Shown here piece after piece: positions 1 through 6,688 of a stretch of DNA of 6,688 bases (positions are counted from its first letter, which is position 1; each line of letters begins with the position of its first letter). The notes under the pieces are model-generated. The model searched no databases. It worked only from the letters and a program-made list of their open reading frames with translations, and had not been told where the DNA came from. The position numbers and the translations under genes are program-made. Source of the stretch: SAR86 cluster bacterium (GTDB lineage Bacteria; Pseudomonadota; Gammaproteobacteria; Pseudomonadales; Azotimanducaceae); the NCBI GenBank assembly GCA_013204195.1, contig JABMOJ010000373.1, positions 1 to 6,688 on the forward strand, read 5' to 3'.

Positions 1-1717
1 GACTCACTAGGTTGAACTTGTTACCTTCAGTAGCAAGGAACTGCGAGATTTCCTGCGCCGGATAGATCCCCTCTTTGATATTGGTACTTTCGTAGCCTAC
101 AATGAAGCCAATTCTGGCGATCTCGCTAATGGGATAGCCAAAGTTGACGGAACCGCCATAGGAGTCTGTTGAGAATCGCGCGATATTACGCTCGTCAAAG
201 TTAGTACTTCGAAAAAACACTGAGTAACCACGACTGACGCCATCCACCGTATAGTAAGGGTCAAAATAGGAAAAGTTATAAGAAGTCTGGAAAGCGCTAT
301 AGTTAATGCCCAGGTTGACACTATTACCCGTACCGAATACGTTATTTTGTTGGTAGCTGGCGCCCAGAATCAGGCCGGCAGCCTCGGCGTAACCCAATGT
401 CGCGGATATAGAGCCAGTAGGCTGCTCTTCAACGGTATAATCCACATCAATTTGATCATCTACGCCCGGCACCGCCGGTGTTTCAACGTTAACCTCTTTA
501 AAGAAACCCAAGCGCTCAAGGCGCAGCTTCGAATGTTCAATCGAAGCCGTTGAGGCCCAGCCACCTTCCATCTGGCGCATCTCACGACGCAGCACCTTGT
601 CCTGAGTTAGCGTATTGCCTTGAAAATTAATCCGCCGCACATAGGCCCGACGGCCTGCATCAATGAAAAACTTGACGGTGACTTCATCGTCGGCTTCGGT
701 GGGCACCGGTTGGCCGGTGGCACTGGCAAACGTGTAACCCGAGTTACCCAGCGCAGCTTCGATCCGCTCCTCTGAATCTGTGATCAACTGTCGAGAGAAT
801 ACCTGCCCAGCATAGACACTCAGTAGCGATCGAATACCCGCTTCTGGCACATCATGAAGTTCACCGGCTATATCGACGTCTCGCACAGTATATTTTTCGC
901 CCTCGATAATATTAATCGTGATATAGACATTTTCACGATTGGGGGAAATCGAAACCTGGGTCGAATCCACCACAAAATTTAGATAACCTCGATCCAGGTA
1001 GTAGGACTCAAGCTTTTCAAGATCGCCGGTCAGCTTCTCCTTCGAGTACTGATCATCTTTGGTGTAAAACGACAACAGCGTCGGCTGTTTTAGTTCCAAA
1101 ATCTCCATCAGGACTTTATTATCGAAGACCTTGTTACCAACAATATTGATATGACGGATGCCAGAGACATCGCCTTCAGTCACATTGATTATCAGTTTGA
1201 CTCGATTGCGCGGTAACTCCTCAACCTCCGTTTCAATGCTCGCGCCATAGCGCCCCTGAGAAACATACTGTCGCTCAAGGTCAGTCCGAATATGTTCTAA
1301 CGTGACTTTTTTGAAAATTTCACCTTGCGACAATCCGGATTTTTCCAATCCCTCAAGCAAAGCTTCAGTCTTGATTGCCTTATTACCATCAATCTCAATA
1401 GAATCGATAGCCGGTCTTTCCTCCACAACGACCACCAGAACGTTACCATCACGTCCGACCTGAACATCGTTGAACGACCCCGTGTTGAAAACGTCTTTGA
1501 CGATGACCCTCAAGGCCGCATCATCCATCTCATCGCCGACGTTATAGGGAATCTCAGCAAACACGCTACCCGCCGACATCCGCTGGAGGCCCTCGATACG
1601 TATATCAGAAATAGTAAACGCGAATACTGGAGACGCAGTTAGCACCATCGCCAGTAAGAACAGCCCTGACGTAATTAGACGAAAGTTACCCATATTCAAC
1701 AGAAACCGAGAAGACAT
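1..1717 (-). CDS. bamA: Outer membrane protein assembly factor BamA, 3' part outside the window
   Basis: BamA is the essential Omp85-family core of the BAM complex; it folds and inserts beta-barrel proteins into the outer membrane. The frame is open to the window edge, giving 572 codons, so about 230-250 C-terminal residues of the barrel are missing. From the ATG at 1717, residues 1-33 form a Sec signal peptide with a hydrophobic core and probable cleavage after PVFA. Five POTRA domains follow at roughly 34-103, 104-183, 184-275, 276-356 and 357-432, several opening with the repeated I-x-I-x-GN type strand (for example IDSIEIDGNK, IRHINIVGNK, VRRINFQGN). The 16-strand barrel begins near 433 (GSISATLGY). 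The ERLGFFKEVN and PAVPGVDDQ motifs are highly conserved in gammaproteobacterial BamA. The ATG at 1717 overlaps the rseP stop as TAATG, which favours it through coupling; an in-frame ATG at 1693 is the alternative and also leaves an intact signal peptide. Neither has a clear Shine-Dalgarno sequence. Identity is certain; the start is less so. Confidence 0.96.
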   Translation of the reverse strand, partial: MSSRFLLNMGNFRLITSGLFLLAMVLTASPVFAFTISDIRIEGLQRMSAGSVFAEIPYNVGDEMDDAALRVIVKDVFNTGSFNDVQVGRDGNVLVVVVEERPAIDSIEIDGNKAIKTEALLEGLEKSGLSQGEIFKKVTLEHIRTDLERQYVSQGRYGASIETEVEELPRNRVKLIINVTEGDVSGIRHINIVGNKVFDNKVLMEILELKQPTLLSFYTKDDQYSKEKLTGDLEKLESYYLDRGYLNFVVDSTQVSISPNRENVYITINIIEGEKYTVRDVDIAGELHDVPEAGIRSLLSVYAGQVFSRQLITDSEERIEAALGNSGYTFASATGQPVPTEADDEVTVKFFIDAGRRAYVRRINFQGNTLTQDKVLRREMRQMEGGWASTASIEHSKLRLERLGFFKEVNVETPAVPGVDDQIDVDYTVEEQPTGSISATLGYAEAAGLILGASYQQNNVFGTGNSVNLGINYSAFQTSYNFSYFDPYYTVDGVSRGYSVFFRSTNFDERNIARFSTDSYGGSVNFGYPISEIARIGFIVGYESTNIKEGIYPAQEISQFLATEGNKFNLVS

Positions 1718-3192
1718 TAAAGTCTTGTTAGATCATTGTAAAATGCCAACAGCATTATGCTGACGAGAATAAACATACCCAGTTGCAAACCCCACAACTG
1801 GATCTTTTCAGGCACGGGTCGACGCGTGACTAACTCAACGAGATAGTATAGTAAGTGACCACCATCAAGTACCGGAATCGGCAATAAATTCAACACTCCC
1901 AAGCTAATACTCAAAAGTGCAATAAAACCCACGAAACTCTCTGGCCCAGACTGAGCTGTAGCGCTCGCGATCTGGGCTATAGTGATCGGCCCACTGAGAT
2001 TCTTGGGCGAAATAGCCCCCACGATCATTTTCTGGATTGAGTCGAGGGTAAATACCGTGACTGCCCAAGTTTTCTGTACAGCGGGCAACCACGCACTATA
2101 AAGCGGATATGATACCACTCTCTGCATGTCAGCGGGCAAATCGATGGATTGTCTTGACGCGCCTACATAGCCCACCCTTTTGCCCTCCCGCTCCGTTGCG
2201 CGCGGAGTGACCGTCAGGTAGAGGACTTCCGTGCGTCGTTGAACCACCAGGCTAACCGGTTTATCGGCACTCCCCTGGATGAGCTCGACCCATTGTCGCC
2301 AGCTATCGATAGACTGTCCATTGGCCTCAACAACTTTGTCGCCGCTGGCAAGCCCGGCCGCAATAGCAGGCTCATTGTCGATCACCGAACCGATAACCGC
2401 AGGAATCACCGGGTATTTTAAAACTAAACCTAACGCTTGCGCTGGATTTGGCTCTTCGACGTCTGACAGCCATTGATCAACAGCGATAAAATAGTGATTG
2501 CTCGGCGCTAACCCTGCAGGAGAACCCATCGAGGAAAACTCCGAGTCAAATGTCTCGTCCCGCGAAAGTTGCGCATCCCGGGTGGTCAGCTGGATTTCAC
2601 CAGAATCACCAATCCGACCAAATAACCGCAGATTGACCTCCGACCAAGTGCTGGTCGGCACACCGTCAACGGCCACAATCTCTTGATTCACATGCAGCCC
2701 AGCGCGGGCCGCACTGGATTCTGGGTCGATATCGCCCAATACCGGCACGATGCCCGTGACCCCCAGGGTAAATAGCGCCCAGTAAGCCACAATCGCCAAT
2801 AAAAAATTCGCAGCGGGGCCGGCGGAAACGATAAAAATACGCTGCAAAACTGGCTTGCGATTAAAGGTCAGATGCAATTGATCGTCTGGCACAAACCCTT
2901 CACGCTCATCTAACATTTTGACGTAACCCCCTAAGGGTAGCGCCGCGATCGTGAATTCGGTCCCATTCAATGGCTCATTGCTACGGGTCGCAATGGTTTG
3001 CTCAGCCGGTATCGTCACTGGCTCAGGTGGCCGACCACGTCGCATGTACAAGGCTTTGCCGAAGCCAACGCTAAATCGCAGCACATGAACACCACAAAGC
3101 CGCGCTGCAGCATAATGACCGTATTCATGAATTGTCACGAGGATCGACAATGTGACGATCAGCGCTATGACACTTTGCAGCACTTCAAGCAT
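1717..3192 (-). CDS. rseP: RseP/MucP-type site-2 intramembrane zinc metalloprotease
   Basis: RseP is an inner-membrane site-2 protease. After DegS-type cleavage it cuts the anti-sigma factor RseA/MucA within the membrane, releasing sigma-E/AlgU; in several bacteria it also clears signal-peptide remnants. The protein has 491 residues against about 450 in E. coli and Pseudomonas. The first membrane helix (about 5-27) carries the zinc motif HEYGH at 22-26. A conserved loop with [13 protein letters not shown] lies at 86-98, followed by the second helix with GPAANF (125-130). Two PDZ domains cover roughly 148-258 and 262-333. The motif [10 protein letters not shown] is at 400-409. The third helix contains [12 protein letters not shown] (435-446), whose D443 is the expected third zinc ligand, and the last helix spans about 466-486. 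The extra length sits in two insertions, near 46-76 and about 205-236. The ATG overlaps the dxr end by 8 nt and has a good GGGAGA ribosome site with a 5-nt spacer. No active-site residue is missing. Confidence 0.97.
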   Translation of the reverse strand: MLEVLQSVIALIVTLSILVTIHEYGHYAAARLCGVHVLRFSVGFGKALYMRRGRPPEPVTIPAEQTIATRSNEPLNGTEFTIAALPLGGYVKMLDEREGFVPDDQLHLTFNRKPVLQRIFIVSAGPAANFLLAIVAYWALFTLGVTGIVPVLGDIDPESSAARAGLHVNQEIVAVDGVPTSTWSEVNLRLFGRIGDSGEIQLTTRDAQLSRDETFDSEFSSMGSPAGLAPSNHYFIAVDQWLSDVEEPNPAQALGLVLKYPVIPAVIGSVIDNEPAIAAGLASGDKVVEANGQSIDSWRQWVELIQGSADKPVSLVVQRRTEVLYLTVTPRATEREGKRVGYVGASRQSIDLPADMQRVVSYPLYSAWLPAVQKTWAVTVFTLDSIQKMIVGAISPKNLSGPITIAQIASATAQSGPESFVGFIALLSISLGVLNLLPIPVLDGGHLLYYLVELVTRRPVPEKIQLWGLQLGMFILVSIMLLAFYNDLTRL

Positions 3193-4423
3193 TCACGTCT
3201 CCCGCTCTTGATGATTTCACCGATACTCCCTTACGCTGCATTGCCTTGACCGCCCGTTGCCGGGCGTGATTATCGATTGCCAAAATTGACGCCATGGTAA
3301 GGGCGTCGTCCGTGTCTGTCTGCTCGAGGACCGATTCGATGATAAGTGGGATGTCGGTGAAGAGGATAAGTTCATCTAAAAACGCCTGGACCACTACTTC
3401 ATTGGCGGCATTCATCGCGATCGCAAGACTTTGGGCACCTCTCGCCACCTCCTGTGCTAGGCGCAAGCAGGGAAACCGTTGTAGGTCAGGGGGCTCGAAA
3501 TCGAGCCGCCCGATCGCTGTCATATCGAGCATTGAGACTCCCGAATCGATTCGGTTCGGCCAGGCCAGGCCATGGGCAATGGGCGTACGCATATCCGGAT
3601 TACCCAATTGCGCGACAATCGAGCCGTCTATATAGTCCACCATCGAATGGATAATGCTTTGGGGATGCACCACCACCTCAATTTGGTTCACGTCTAGATC
3701 AAACAACCATTTAGCCTCAATAATTTCCAGGCCTTTGTTCATCATCGTCGCCGAATCCACCGAAATCTTTCGTCCCATGCTCCAATTGGGGTGGGCACAG
3801 GCTTGATCAGGGGTCACCTGTGACATCTGCGCAAGCGGCAGTTGTCGCAATGGACCGCCAGACCCCGTTAACAAAATCTTACGAATTCCGGTGGCGTGGG
3901 TTGCCGCACCATTCGCCATGCTTTGGAAAATGGCATTATGTTCACTGTCGATTGGTAGTAACGTCGATTGGCGCGTTCTCACCGCCTGCATAAACAACGA
4001 GCCCGACATAACGAGCGCTTCTTTATTCGCGAGTAACAACCGTTTGCCAGCCTCGACTGCCGCCAAGGCTGAGGCCAAGCCGGCTGCGCCGACAATCGCC
4101 GCCATCACGTAATCTGTGTCCGCATGAGCAGCCACTTGATTGAGCCCCGCCGGTCCAACCAATATTTCAGTCGCCAGTTCACTCCCAGCCAAGAGTGCCC
4201 GTAGCTGCCGCGCCGCAGCTTCATCACACAGCACGGCGAAGCGAGGGCGATATTGCCGACACTGTTCGGCCAGTAAGGTTGCATTCGTGTTCGCTGTCAG
4301 GGCGAACACCTGGTACTGACCTGAATTTCGGCCTATGACGTCCAGCGTGCTGAGCCCGACGCTACCGGTCGAGCCGAGTATCGTGACGCGTTTGCGCACT
4401 GGCTCGTTACTGTTACCCGTCAT
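3185..4423 (-). CDS. dxr: 1-deoxy-D-xylulose 5-phosphate reductoisomerase (Dxr/IspC)
   Basis: This cytosolic enzyme converts 1-deoxy-D-xylulose 5-phosphate to 2-C-methyl-D-erythritol 4-phosphate with NADPH and a divalent metal. It is the committed step of the MEP isoprenoid pathway and the target of fosmidomycin. Counted from the ATG at 4423 (412 aa, family about 390-400), the NADPH-binding GSTGS is at 17-21 and NKEA at 133-136. Metal ligands D159 and E161 lie in [11 protein letters not shown], and the third, E233, is in MMNKGLE. The substrate-binding TGSGGP and the [20 protein letters not shown] block are intact, as is the C-terminal helical domain beginning near [11 protein letters not shown]. 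The start is uncertain. In-frame TTG (4447) and GTG (4435, overlapping the cdsA TGA by 4 nt) would add 8 or 4 residues, and none of the three has a clear Shine-Dalgarno sequence, so coupling to cdsA translation is likely. ATG was preferred because the core fold begins only about 10 residues later. Confidence 0.97.
   Translation of the reverse strand: MTGNSNEPVRKRVTILGSTGSVGLSTLDVIGRNSGQYQVFALTANTNATLLAEQCRQYRPRFAVLCDEAAARQLRALLAGSELATEILVGPAGLNQVAAHADTDYVMAAIVGAAGLASALAAVEAGKRLLLANKEALVMSGSLFMQAVRTRQSTLLPIDSEHNAIFQSMANGAATHATGIRKILLTGSGGPLRQLPLAQMSQVTPDQACAHPNWSMGRKISVDSATMMNKGLEIIEAKWLFDLDVNQIEVVVHPQSIIHSMVDYIDGSIVAQLGNPDMRTPIAHGLAWPNRIDSGVSMLDMTAIGRLDFEPPDLQRFPCLRLAQEVARGAQSLAIAMNAANEVVVQAFLDELILFTDIPLIIESVLEQTDTDDALTMASILAIDNHARQRAVKAMQRKGVSVKSSRAGDVNA
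3198..3203 (-). promoter_or_regulatory. Shine-Dalgarno site for rseP inside the dxr 3' end
   Basis: On the minus strand GGGAGA ends 5 nt before the rseP ATG at 3192 and lies within the last codons of dxr. It supports this ATG as the rseP start and shows that rseP can be initiated directly as well as by coupling to dxr termination. Confidence 0.7.
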
Positions 4424-4431
4424 CGCAGCGC

Positions 4432-5265
4432 TCACACTGATTGCCAATCGAACAGCAGGACAAATAAAGCAAAAATCGGTGCCCCGGCCAGCAAACTGTC
4501 AAGCCGATCAAGCACACCACCGTGGCCGGGTAACAGTTGGCTGGAATCTTTGATGCCTCGCTGACGTTTGAACATGCTCTCAGTGAGGTCGCCCAGCACG
4601 GAGAATAGAACGACTAGGATACACCCCAAGAGGAACACAAGACCTGACGTCGACAAGATCAGAGGTTTGCTCAGCCAAACGCACATCGCCATCGCGATCA
4701 GGGTCGCCAGCGTAACCCCACCGTAGAAACCGGCCCAAGACTTGCCCGGACTCACCTCTGGCGCGAGTTTTTTCGCACCCCAACGCCGACCGGAAAAGTA
4801 GGCGCCGATATCAGCACCCCAAATCAGGAAAAACAACAGCAAGATCAAAAATTGACTATCCGTCGTCCCTTTGAGCTGCATCAGACCAACGTAGCCTGGC
4901 ACCAACATGACCGGGCCTAATAACGTCAGCACCCAGTTCGACGACCAATAGCGTTGACTAAGCGGGTAGTTGACCACCAGAAACCATGCCAGCATCCACC
5001 AGATCGCAGCGATCACGAGGATGGCCAGAGCCCAAAATGAAGAAGCTTCGAGAAGAAATGACACGGCAATCAGCAACAGCGCGATGGCCAATGCATAGAG
5101 GTACCGTTGCCAGCCAGCATAATGGGCCAAGTTCGCCCACTCCCAACCACCAATAGTTAGGGTGCCAATGAGAAACACGGAGAAACCCGCGGGGGGCAGA
5201 AAAAACACACAAGCGATAACGATCGGAGCCAGAACGAGTGCGGTGATTATTCGCTGCTTCAGCAT
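4432..5265 (-). CDS. cdsA: Phosphatidate cytidylyltransferase (CDP-diacylglycerol synthase)
   Basis: CdsA is a polytopic inner-membrane enzyme that joins CTP and phosphatidic acid to form CDP-diacylglycerol, the precursor of phosphatidylethanolamine, phosphatidylglycerol and cardiolipin. The protein has 277 residues, in the family's normal range. It shows about eight hydrophobic segments (two within 7-40, then near 56-72, 76-98, 112-130, 136-157, 184-200 and 206-225) and a short one at the end. The CDP-DG synthase signature is complete at residues 230-256: S-x-F-KR, then KD at 239-240, H248-G-G and the closing DRLD at 253-256, whose acidic residues bind the catalytic metals. The ATG at 5265 has only a weak AAGG-type ribosome site about 8 nt upstream. 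The gene overlaps or touches the start of dxr. In most gammaproteobacteria uppS lies directly upstream; here a 112-nt spacer separates cdsA from frr. Confidence 0.97.
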   Translation of the reverse strand: MLKQRIITALVLAPIVIACVFFLPPAGFSVFLIGTLTIGGWEWANLAHYAGWQRYLYALAIALLLIAVSFLLEASSFWALAILVIAAIWWMLAWFLVVNYPLSQRYWSSNWVLTLLGPVMLVPGYVGLMQLKGTTDSQFLILLLFFLIWGADIGAYFSGRRWGAKKLAPEVSPGKSWAGFYGGVTLATLIAMAMCVWLSKPLILSTSGLVFLLGCILVVLFSVLGDLTESMFKRQRGIKDSSQLLPGHGGVLDRLDSLLAGAPIFALFVLLFDWQSV

Positions 5266-5377
5266 GAGTGAGCCTTGTTGTTTCGCACTAACCGCACAGA
5301 ATGACTCACCGTCAGCCGATTAAATTGAACCGAAGCTGATTAGAGCTAGGCTCAAAAGAGACCTCAAAGACCTTAAC
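5266..5377 (-). other. frr-cdsA spacer lacking the usual uppS gene
   Basis: This 112-nt gap sits where gammaproteobacterial clusters normally carry uppS (about 250 codons). The minus-strand frames examined are short and broken by stops, and none resembles the UppS C-terminus or any conserved UppS block. The gap holds an imperfect direct repeat (GGTCTTTGAG followed by GGTCTCTTTTGAG on the minus strand, 5351-5372). It also holds a weak 5-bp inverted repeat at 5311-5340 with no T-tract. I see no convincing sigma-70 promoter and no terminator, so transcription probably continues from frr into cdsA; that last point is inference. Confidence 0.6.
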
Positions 5378-5935
5378 CTAGATCGCCATTAGATCTTTTT
5401 CTTTGGCTTCCACAGCCGAGTCGACTTCCTTGATTTTCTCGTCGGTCAGCTTCTGAATCAATTCTTCACCGCGGCGGGCGTCATCCTCAGTGATGTCCTT
5501 ATCTTTCAGCAACTCTTTGAGCTGCGCATTCGCATCACGGCGAATATTTCGAATGGAGATTCGTGAATTTTCTGCCTCGTTCTTCGCGACCTTAGTCAAA
5601 TCCCGTCGATTCTCTTCTGTCAGCGGCGGCATAGGCAAACGAATTTTGTCGCCATTAGTGGTCGGGTTAAGACCCAGGTCAGATTTCAGGATAGCCTTCT
5701 CCACCACTGGGATCATAGGCTTCTCCCAAGGCGTTACAGCCAGGGTGCGATTGTCTTCGACGCTGATATTGGCGATCTGATTGAGTGGCGTGGGCGTGCC
5801 GTAATAATCGATGGTAATACCATCAAGCAACCCTGGATGAGCACGCCCAGTACGCAAACGGGTAAACGCGTTGCTCAGCGCTGCTAGGGATTTATCCATT
5901 CGTTGCTGCGCGTCTTGCTTCACTTCTTCCAGCAC
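5378..5935 (-). CDS. frr: Ribosome recycling factor
   Basis: Frr (RRF) is a cytosolic tRNA-shaped protein that, with EF-G, splits the post-termination ribosome so that subunits can be reused. The product is 185 residues, exactly the usual length. The N-terminal helix carries RMDKS and RLRTGRAHPGLLD (domain I, resuming after about residue 105). Domain II, the small beta domain, covers roughly 31-104 and includes YYGTPTPLNQIA and the LPMPPLTEE hinge. The long C-terminal helix pair contains IRNIRRDAN, placing an arginine at position 132, the residue whose change inactivates E. coli RRF. The start is GTG: it gives the family-standard N-terminus (LEEVKQDAQQRMDKS) and follows an AGAGGAA ribosome site with a 5-nt spacer. 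It lies 100 nt downstream of pyrH, the conserved order. Confidence 0.98.
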   Translation of the reverse strand: MLEEVKQDAQQRMDKSLAALSNAFTRLRTGRAHPGLLDGITIDYYGTPTPLNQIANISVEDNRTLAVTPWEKPMIPVVEKAILKSDLGLNPTTNGDKIRLPMPPLTEENRRDLTKVAKNEAENSRISIRNIRRDANAQLKELLKDKDITEDDARRGEELIQKLTDEKIKEVDSAVEAKEKDLMAI

Positions 5936-5940
5936 GTCGA

Positions 5941-5947
5941 TTCCTCT
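5941..5947 (-). promoter_or_regulatory. Shine-Dalgarno site for the GTG start of frr
   Basis: On the minus strand the sequence AGAGGAA ends 5 nt before the GTG at 5935. It is one of the better ribosome sites in the window and decides the non-ATG start, because the next in-frame ATG, inside RMDKS, would remove the beginning of the conserved first helix. Confidence 0.75.
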
Positions 5948-6004
5948 TCTAAGTCTGCTAAATTTTCTTGAATTTGCCCCAGTGACTTCTCAAGTACCGG
6001 TCTT

Positions 6005-6050
6005 CGATCAGCCGTTATCGATCAGCCGTTATCGATCAGCCGTTATCGAT
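6005..6050. repeat. 14-nt tandem repeat, three copies plus 4 nt, across the pyrH stop codon
   Basis: The plus-strand unit CGATCAGCCGTTAT occurs at 6005-6018, 6019-6032 and 6033-6046 with no mismatch, followed by a fourth partial copy (CGAT, 6047-6050). The copy nearest pyrH encodes the last residues (IDNG) and the TGA stop at 6038-6036. The other copies lie in the pyrH-frr spacer. Because 14 is not a multiple of three, the copies would not repeat the same peptide, and translation ends within the first one. The rest of the spacer (5936-6004) shows only the frr ribosome site. Confidence 0.95.
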
Positions 6051-6052
6051 AA
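6029..6052 (-). other. Perfect 8-bp inverted repeat over the pyrH stop codon
   Basis: TTATCGAT at 6029-6036 is the exact reverse complement of ATCGATAA at 6045-6052, with an 8-nt loop between. In the transcript this could form a hairpin that includes the pyrH TGA. The stem is AT-rich and there is no following U-run, so it is not a standard intrinsic terminator. The adjacent repeat copies could form a competing, slightly shorter stem. Whether it acts in mRNA processing or stability is unknown. Confidence 0.6.
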
Positions 6053-6688
6053 GAGTGCCTTCCCCTTCGCCGACGATGGCATTCCGTAACGCCCCGCTTT
6101 GCTCCATGGCAAACACTCGAAGCGGCATATTTTGATCCCGCGCGAGACAGATCGCCGTGAGGTCCATCACCCCCAACTGCTTTTCTAACACTTCGTCGTA
6201 GGTAAGCCTATCATAGCGAGTCGCCGTCGGGTCCTTCATCGGATCAGCACTGTAGACACCGTCGACTTTGGTGGCTTTCAGAACAATATCCGCATCGATT
6301 TCAATCCCGCGCAAGCAAGCTGCGGTATCTGTAGTGAAGAAAGGGTTGCCGGTGCCAGCAGCGAATATCACGACGTCACCCTGCACTAGGTGGCGGATCG
6401 CTAGGCGCCGGTCGTAGTGAGCAACAATACCGCTCATAGGAATGGCGGACATGACCACCGTTTTAATATTCGAGCGCTCCAGGGCATCTCGCATGGCCAG
6501 CGCATTCATCACCGTTGCCAACATACCCATATGATCGCCGGTGACCCGGTCCAGGCCTGCCGCACTCAATTGCGCACCGCGAAACAGATTGCCGCCACCC
6601 ACCACCAGACCCACTTGAACACCAATACCGATCAACTGACCAATTTCCAGGGCCGTACGATCCAGCACCTTGGGATCAATACCAACAC
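6036..6688 (-). CDS. pyrH: UMP kinase (uridylate kinase), 5' end outside the window
   Basis: PyrH phosphorylates UMP to UDP with ATP in pyrimidine nucleotide synthesis. It is a cytosolic hexamer of the amino acid kinase fold, in the family usually activated by GTP and inhibited by UTP. About 217 codons are present; roughly 25-30 N-terminal residues, including the first phosphate-binding lysine and GEAL segment, lie beyond 6688. The frame runs to the window edge (GIDPKVLDR), so the GTG at 6668 is an internal valine codon and not the start. Visible motifs are GGGNLFRG (6576-6599), [20 protein letters not shown] just after it, [17 protein letters not shown] (from 6356 downwards) and the nucleotide-binding [13 protein letters not shown] followed by KDPTA. 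The C-terminus ends GTLIDNG, with the final codons lying in the tandem repeat. Position upstream of frr is the conserved order. Confidence 0.97.
   Translation of the reverse strand, partial: VGIDPKVLDRTALEIGQLIGIGVQVGLVVGGGNLFRGAQLSAAGLDRVTGDHMGMLATVMNALAMRDALERSNIKTVVMSAIPMSGIVAHYDRRLAIRHLVQGDVVIFAAGTGNPFFTTDTAACLRGIEIDADIVLKATKVDGVYSADPMKDPTATRYDRLTYDEVLEKQLGVMDLTAICLARDQNMPLRVFAMEQSGALRNAIVGEGEGTLIDNG

Noticed and set aside
1325..1642. 105-codon plus-strand open frame opposite the bamA 5' region
   Set aside because: It is antisense to the BamA signal peptide and first POTRA domains, which translate without interruption on the minus strand; no coding evidence of its own.
3294..3635. 113-codon plus-strand open frame opposite dxr
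   Set aside because: It lies entirely antisense to well-conserved dxr codons, has no recognisable family or ribosome site, and is best explained as a shadow of dxr codon use.
5311..5340. Inverted repeat in the frr-cdsA spacer considered as a terminator
   Set aside because: Only about five base pairs (TCAGC/GCTGA) with a long loop and no T-tract; too weak to call a terminator.
5266..5377. Possible UppS C-terminal remnant in the spacer
   Set aside because: The short minus-strand readings of the gap hit stops after about 20 codons and show none of the conserved UppS residues.
5490..5780. 96-codon plus-strand open frame opposite frr
   Set aside because: It is contained within the complete, full-length frr gene on the other strand and shows no conserved motif.
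5950..6000. Possible sigma-70 promoter upstream of frr (TTGAGA with an AT-rich stretch downstream)
   Set aside because: The candidate -10 is poor and the spacing to it is about 20 nt, outside the usual range, so I could not support a promoter call.
6036..6668. GTG at 6668 as the pyrH start
   Set aside because: The frame continues upstream to the window edge with the conserved GIDPK segment, so this GTG is an internal valine codon and the true start lies outside the window.

Overview
The window carries one strand-consistent block of core housekeeping genes, all read from the minus strand. In transcription order they are pyrH (5' end cut by the window edge), frr, cdsA, dxr, rseP and bamA (3' end cut by the window edge). 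Gene order and protein sequence point to a gammaproteobacterium. BamA has a motif set very close to the Pseudomonas type (GGWAST, then ERLGFFKEVNVETPAVPGVDD). RseP ends in the [13 protein letters not shown] and NDL-x-RL pattern typical of pseudomonads and relatives. Base composition looks balanced, around 50% GC by eye. I cannot name a genus.

Layout, following transcription from high to low coordinates. 6688-6036 is pyrH (UMP kinase). A 100-nt spacer follows; its upstream part is a 14-nt tandem repeat that runs through the pyrH stop codon. 5935-5378 is frr (ribosome recycling factor, GTG start). Next is a 112-nt spacer, the place where uppS (undecaprenyl diphosphate synthase) sits in the usual gammaproteobacterial cluster; uppS is absent here. 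From 5265 to the window edge the genes are packed with overlapping ends: cdsA overlaps or abuts dxr, dxr overlaps rseP by 8 nt, and rseP overlaps bamA by one nt in a TAATG stop-start.

The genes connect nucleotide supply and translation (PyrH, Frr) with envelope building. CdsA makes CDP-diacylglycerol for phospholipids. Dxr commits carbon to the MEP isoprenoid pathway, which feeds undecaprenyl phosphate and quinones. RseP is the intramembrane protease of the sigma-E envelope stress response, and BamA is the core of the outer-membrane protein insertion machine. The overlapping ends suggest translational coupling within cdsA-dxr-rseP-bamA.

No mobile element, CRISPR array, tRNA, rRNA or accessory defence-type system is visible, and I do not see a new biological system. 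The points worth a second look are modest: the missing uppS, the tandem repeat and hairpin over the pyrH stop, and two lineage-specific insertions in RseP.
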